Below, piece by piece: positions 38,121 through 64,000 of a stretch of DNA of 64,000 nucleotides; the stretch's first letter is position 1; every line of letters starts with the position of its first letter. Source of the stretch: Lycocorax pyrrhopterus obiensis (lineage: Eukaryota; Chordata; Aves; Passeriformes; Paradisaeidae); the NCBI GenBank assembly GCA_014706295.1, contig JACSVZ010000008.1, forward strand, positions 20,749,659-20,813,658, written 5' to 3'. The notes under the pieces were generated by a model. The model did no database searches. It was given only the letters and a program-made list of their open reading frames with translations, and was not told where the DNA came from. The position numbers were made by a program, and so were the translations under genes.

Positions 38121-39889
38121 TTATGACTAAAGAAGTTTCTTTATTCAAATATCTCATTATTTCTAGGCACTATCACCAAATTACTGCACCAAGTTATCTT
38201 CAAGTATGCATTATTCCAGCATTGTAACTTCTCTGCAAACACCACCAAGCCCCATCTTGTCTCCCCTGCTTGGATCATCAGCTGAAAGCACAACAGAAAT
38301 AGTCTGAAGGTAGAAATTAACCAATATAATACTCATAATCCAGCTGTAATTTCCAAAAGCATTAGGTTTTTTATGTAGTCAGGTAAGTCTTCTCTACAGA
38401 AACAAAACTAAACATGGACAAACTCAACATACAACTTATATATTCCCAGTTTGTTTTATTTTCATGGAATGCTAATTTAGTTACAATCTGGCAGTTCATA
38501 ACTACTGAAATGTGACATTAATTTGTCTCCAATGCTGTAGAACTGTCTTGATTTATATAGTTTTAAAACAATCTTATTTTACAATAGTTGAGGTCTCTGG
38601 TGGTTTTTAAGCTCTGATGCTTAAGCACACAGCAAGCTACAAACCTTAGGTTTTATATTTATACATATATTCTATGTATTCAGACAACTGCTGTAAGTTA
38701 TCTATAATTTAATATTTATAAAAAGTGCATATACTGGTACATATGCACATCTAGAAACACACTTTTACTACTGCCTCCCTTTTTATAAAAAGCTGCATAA
38801 GATACAGCCGTATTATTCTCACTCACTGCTATTAAAGTCTTTTACTATCTTTGTTACACAATTTTAACTATTCAATTACCTCAAACTGATGTAGGTATTT
38901 CTATGTATATTTTCTCCTAAAGAAAAAAAGTCCTCCCTATTCCTTTAAGAAGCTTTAAGTCATGCATCAATTTAGTACACAGTCACTTTTACCATGAATT
39001 TTAGAATCCTAGACAGTGTAAAATCTACTTCTGGAAAATGTCTGTCTGTATATTTAATTTCTTCTTTTAGTTACAAAAAATATATAGGATTGAAACATAC
39101 TGAATACATGCATCTCTCAAAGTGGCTATATTCTAGCCTTATAGATAAATTAAAAAAGTACACCCTTGCTAACAGGATGCAAACATGGCCTCAAACAGGC
39201 CATTACCTGTATTTAATAGAGCTCATTACATTAAAAAGTTCAAGTCAGCTGTTCTCACAAGATGGTGTCAAAAGACCGAAGAGTGTGATATATTTATAGT
39301 CAATATACAAAGATGGGTGCACAGGCCTAGTGCCATTCCATTATTCAATACTTTCAAGGCTTCTAGGCTTTGCCTCTGGTGATGTAAGTCCTGAAATGAT
39401 CTGAATGAAAGCTTAAGTTGAAAATTGCTTTTTTAATACACCATAAAAGCAAGTTGTGTTTAAAAGAAAAATGTACACTGAACAACCTGAAGTACTCACT
39501 GAAACAACTGTACAAAACTATTATAGATACAGAAAGAAATAATGGTGGACTTAACTGCAAACACAAGTAACACTTGTTAACAAATATAAAAACCTGCTTT
39601 GTTTTAATTCTTCTACCAAGTAAGAATTTGCAGCTGTTCAGAACAAATAAAATTCAAACCACCTCACAATGTTTACATTTAAAGTTTTTATACAGTGCAA
39701 ACGTTTAAGACAGAATAACTTCCCAGTGAAACAGCTGACACTACTTTGTGCCAGTCTTTTGAAGATTCTTCTTTCAGTAAGTCTATTTACACATTAAGCT
39801 AAAGGTTCACTCTATATGCGTTGAAGTTTGCTGAATATCAGCAGAAAAATATGTGAAATAGCAGCAGTTTTATTACAAATATGTGATGG
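38120..39889 (-). other. BTAF1: BTAF1 3' UTR (extent inferred)
   Basis: About 1.8 kb of AT-rich sequence following the BTAF1 stop on the minus strand, with no open frame of interest. The end is placed about 20 bases past the minus-strand AATAAA at 38140-38145. A further minus-strand AATAAA lies at 38455-38460, and one only 16 bases after the stop at 39869-39874. Confidence 0.5.
38140..38145 (-). promoter_or_regulatory. BTAF1: Candidate poly(A) signal AATAAA, BTAF1
   Basis: tttatt on the plus strand. It gives a 3' UTR of about 1.8 kb, a plausible length for this mRNA. Use not shown; 38455-38460 is an alternative. Confidence 0.45.
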
Positions 39890-62377
<22,488 letters not shown>

Positions 62378-64000
62378 CTAGGAAAGTGAAATAAAAAGTC
62401 AGTTTTAAAATACTAGGGAACACAAGACAAAACTCATGTTTGAAAACTGAAATAATACTACTGTATTCTTAACAGAGATGTTTCAAGAGCTGCAGAATTA
62501 GTACTACTTAGACTTGTGGGAATTATTAGATCAAATCACATATTAAAATATTCACCTGTCCAAAGATCAACCTCCTTTTTCCCAAGTATTTGCCAGCTTA
62601 TGAACAGAAGCAATTAGGAACTGCTTCTATTTTCTAACATGCAATGATATTTGCAGTAATGCAGCCAACATTCATGTACTTTTACCTCACTATGCTATAT
62701 AGCACTAGTTGTCACAGAGAAATTTGAATATATTACTATTTTTGTTAAGTTTATAAATCTAAAGCAAATCAACAATATCGTAATTTCAAACACTTCAGGT
62801 TTAATATTTCTCTGTAACTCTTTGTATTTCTTAAGCAGAGCTTGGATCCTGACTGAGTATTCTGGAGTCTGCAAAACAAATGTCTGGGAATCACTATTCT
62901 GCATAGCTTACAAACCTGCCTTGCTTGACTGGATTTTAGAAATAAGTGAACAAGTGATATGGGAAAGCAAATTACAGGCACTTACATGTTCTCACCAAAC
63001 ATGAACAGTTGAACACACTAGGAAGAGTTTTGGAAATAACAAAAGACCAGTAGAAAGGTGTGCTACAGACTCACATGTTTCTGGTATTTTTGATACCTAA
63101 CTGGACTAGTAATCGGCTTCTCAAGAAAAGCTCACTCAACAGATACGCAAAGTTGCAAAAGCAGAGTTTTGAACCAGGTTCTCACTGAGAGGCCTTTACA
63201 TAAGTTAGAAAAGAACTAACTCTTTTTTTAAGAACAGTTCATATACATGCCTGTTGCTAGCAGAAAATTGCTGCATTTCATTTCATGGCAGTAACAAGTA
63301 GAACTGAGTACTTGGTAGCTCCTCTCTTCATCAGAATTCCTTTTATGAAATGCAAACATACACATCCCCTATGTATAGCTCAGTGGCTGTTGGCTAAAGC
63401 TATAAGCAAGCCAATAAAAACCAGCAAGAGTCTAGTCTTAAAATCCTAATTGTTCATATACCAACAATTTATTTGGTCCAAGATGGCTGATGAGCTAGAT
63501 TTTACAAGCCAAAAGAAGGAGACTTTGCTAGTTAATGTCTCAGCTTCTGCAAACACAAACCAGCAAGACACAAATGTATAAAGGAAATAGCAGTAGTAGG
63601 ATTAATCCTGCCTGACTTCAGCTGCCTGTAAGCTTGGCAAGCAGTCTGAAGTAGTCACCCAGGCAACCTCTAGACACTGCAAAATGCTGCCAGAGAGCCA
63701 TTTTAAACATACATTTTGAGGCAGGTTAACCTGTTTTTCACCCAGAACACACTGTAAATTATTCTGTATTGATCTACTTCCCTTATTAAGATGTATGTGC
63801 CTTATATCAAATGTACTAAGAAAGCTATGAGAACGTCTACATACCAGAAGACAAGTGGACCTGCCCTTCAACTGCAAACAGCCTGCTTTCAAATACGGTG
63901 AGGCTTTTTAGCTCAGATGCAGTGATGTGCCACACAAATATAATTATTCTTTTTCTGGGACCAAAATAATTGTGCTGGCTGCATATGATCTATCTCTGTG
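62378..64000 (-). other. BTAF1: BTAF1 upstream intron (3' part), runs off the window
   Basis: No upstream BTAF1 exon was found here, so the preceding exon lies beyond 64000. A stretch at 62760-62870 has a good acceptor and a helical-looking open frame, but no usable donor and no known family match. Confidence 0.75.

Noticed and set aside
63602..63892. 96-codon minus-strand frame upstream of the first BTAF1 exon in the window
   Set aside because: Does not match the BTAF1 residues expected before VRHGAG and has no splice sites in phase.

Overview
The window reads as vertebrate, almost certainly avian, nuclear DNA. It is AT-rich and intron-dominated, with two split genes, CR1-type LINE 3' fragments and one solo LTR of a kind common in bird ERVL-like elements. 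The species cannot be told from the sequence. No bacterial, phage, CRISPR or plasmid feature was seen.

Layout: (1) 1-12471, plus strand: the last four coding exons of a CPEB-family translational regulator, best called CPEB3. They encode the end of RRM1, all of RRM2 and the C-terminal ZZ zinc-binding domain. A long AT-rich 3' UTR follows, to about 15990 or possibly about 17940. (2) About 16000-38120: roughly 22 kb with no credible protein-coding gene. It holds two CR1 fragments, a probable ancient SINE remnant, a CpG-rich segment (about 32190-32720) next to an AT-rich homeodomain-motif stretch, and low-complexity tracts. (3) About 38120-62377, minus strand: the last 30 coding exons of BTAF1 (TAF172, the vertebrate Mot1), 4653 coding bases (1550 codons plus stop). 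Every exon-exon phase closes. The first roughly 300 residues lie beyond the right edge.

The genes converge tail to tail, as CPEB3 and BTAF1 do on human 10q23; this supports CPEB3 over CPEB2 or CPEB4, whose C-termini are very similar. The two proteins are functionally unrelated: CPEB3 acts on cytoplasmic mRNA and BTAF1 removes TBP from promoters in the nucleus. Both open reading frames look intact within the window.

The most distinctive structural observation is one BTAF1 intron (48777-49189) with a textbook U12-type donor and branch site, while the other BTAF1 and CPEB3 introns look U2-type. I found no convincing undescribed biological system. The CpG-rich intergenic segment is the best place to look for an unannotated transcript or regulatory element.
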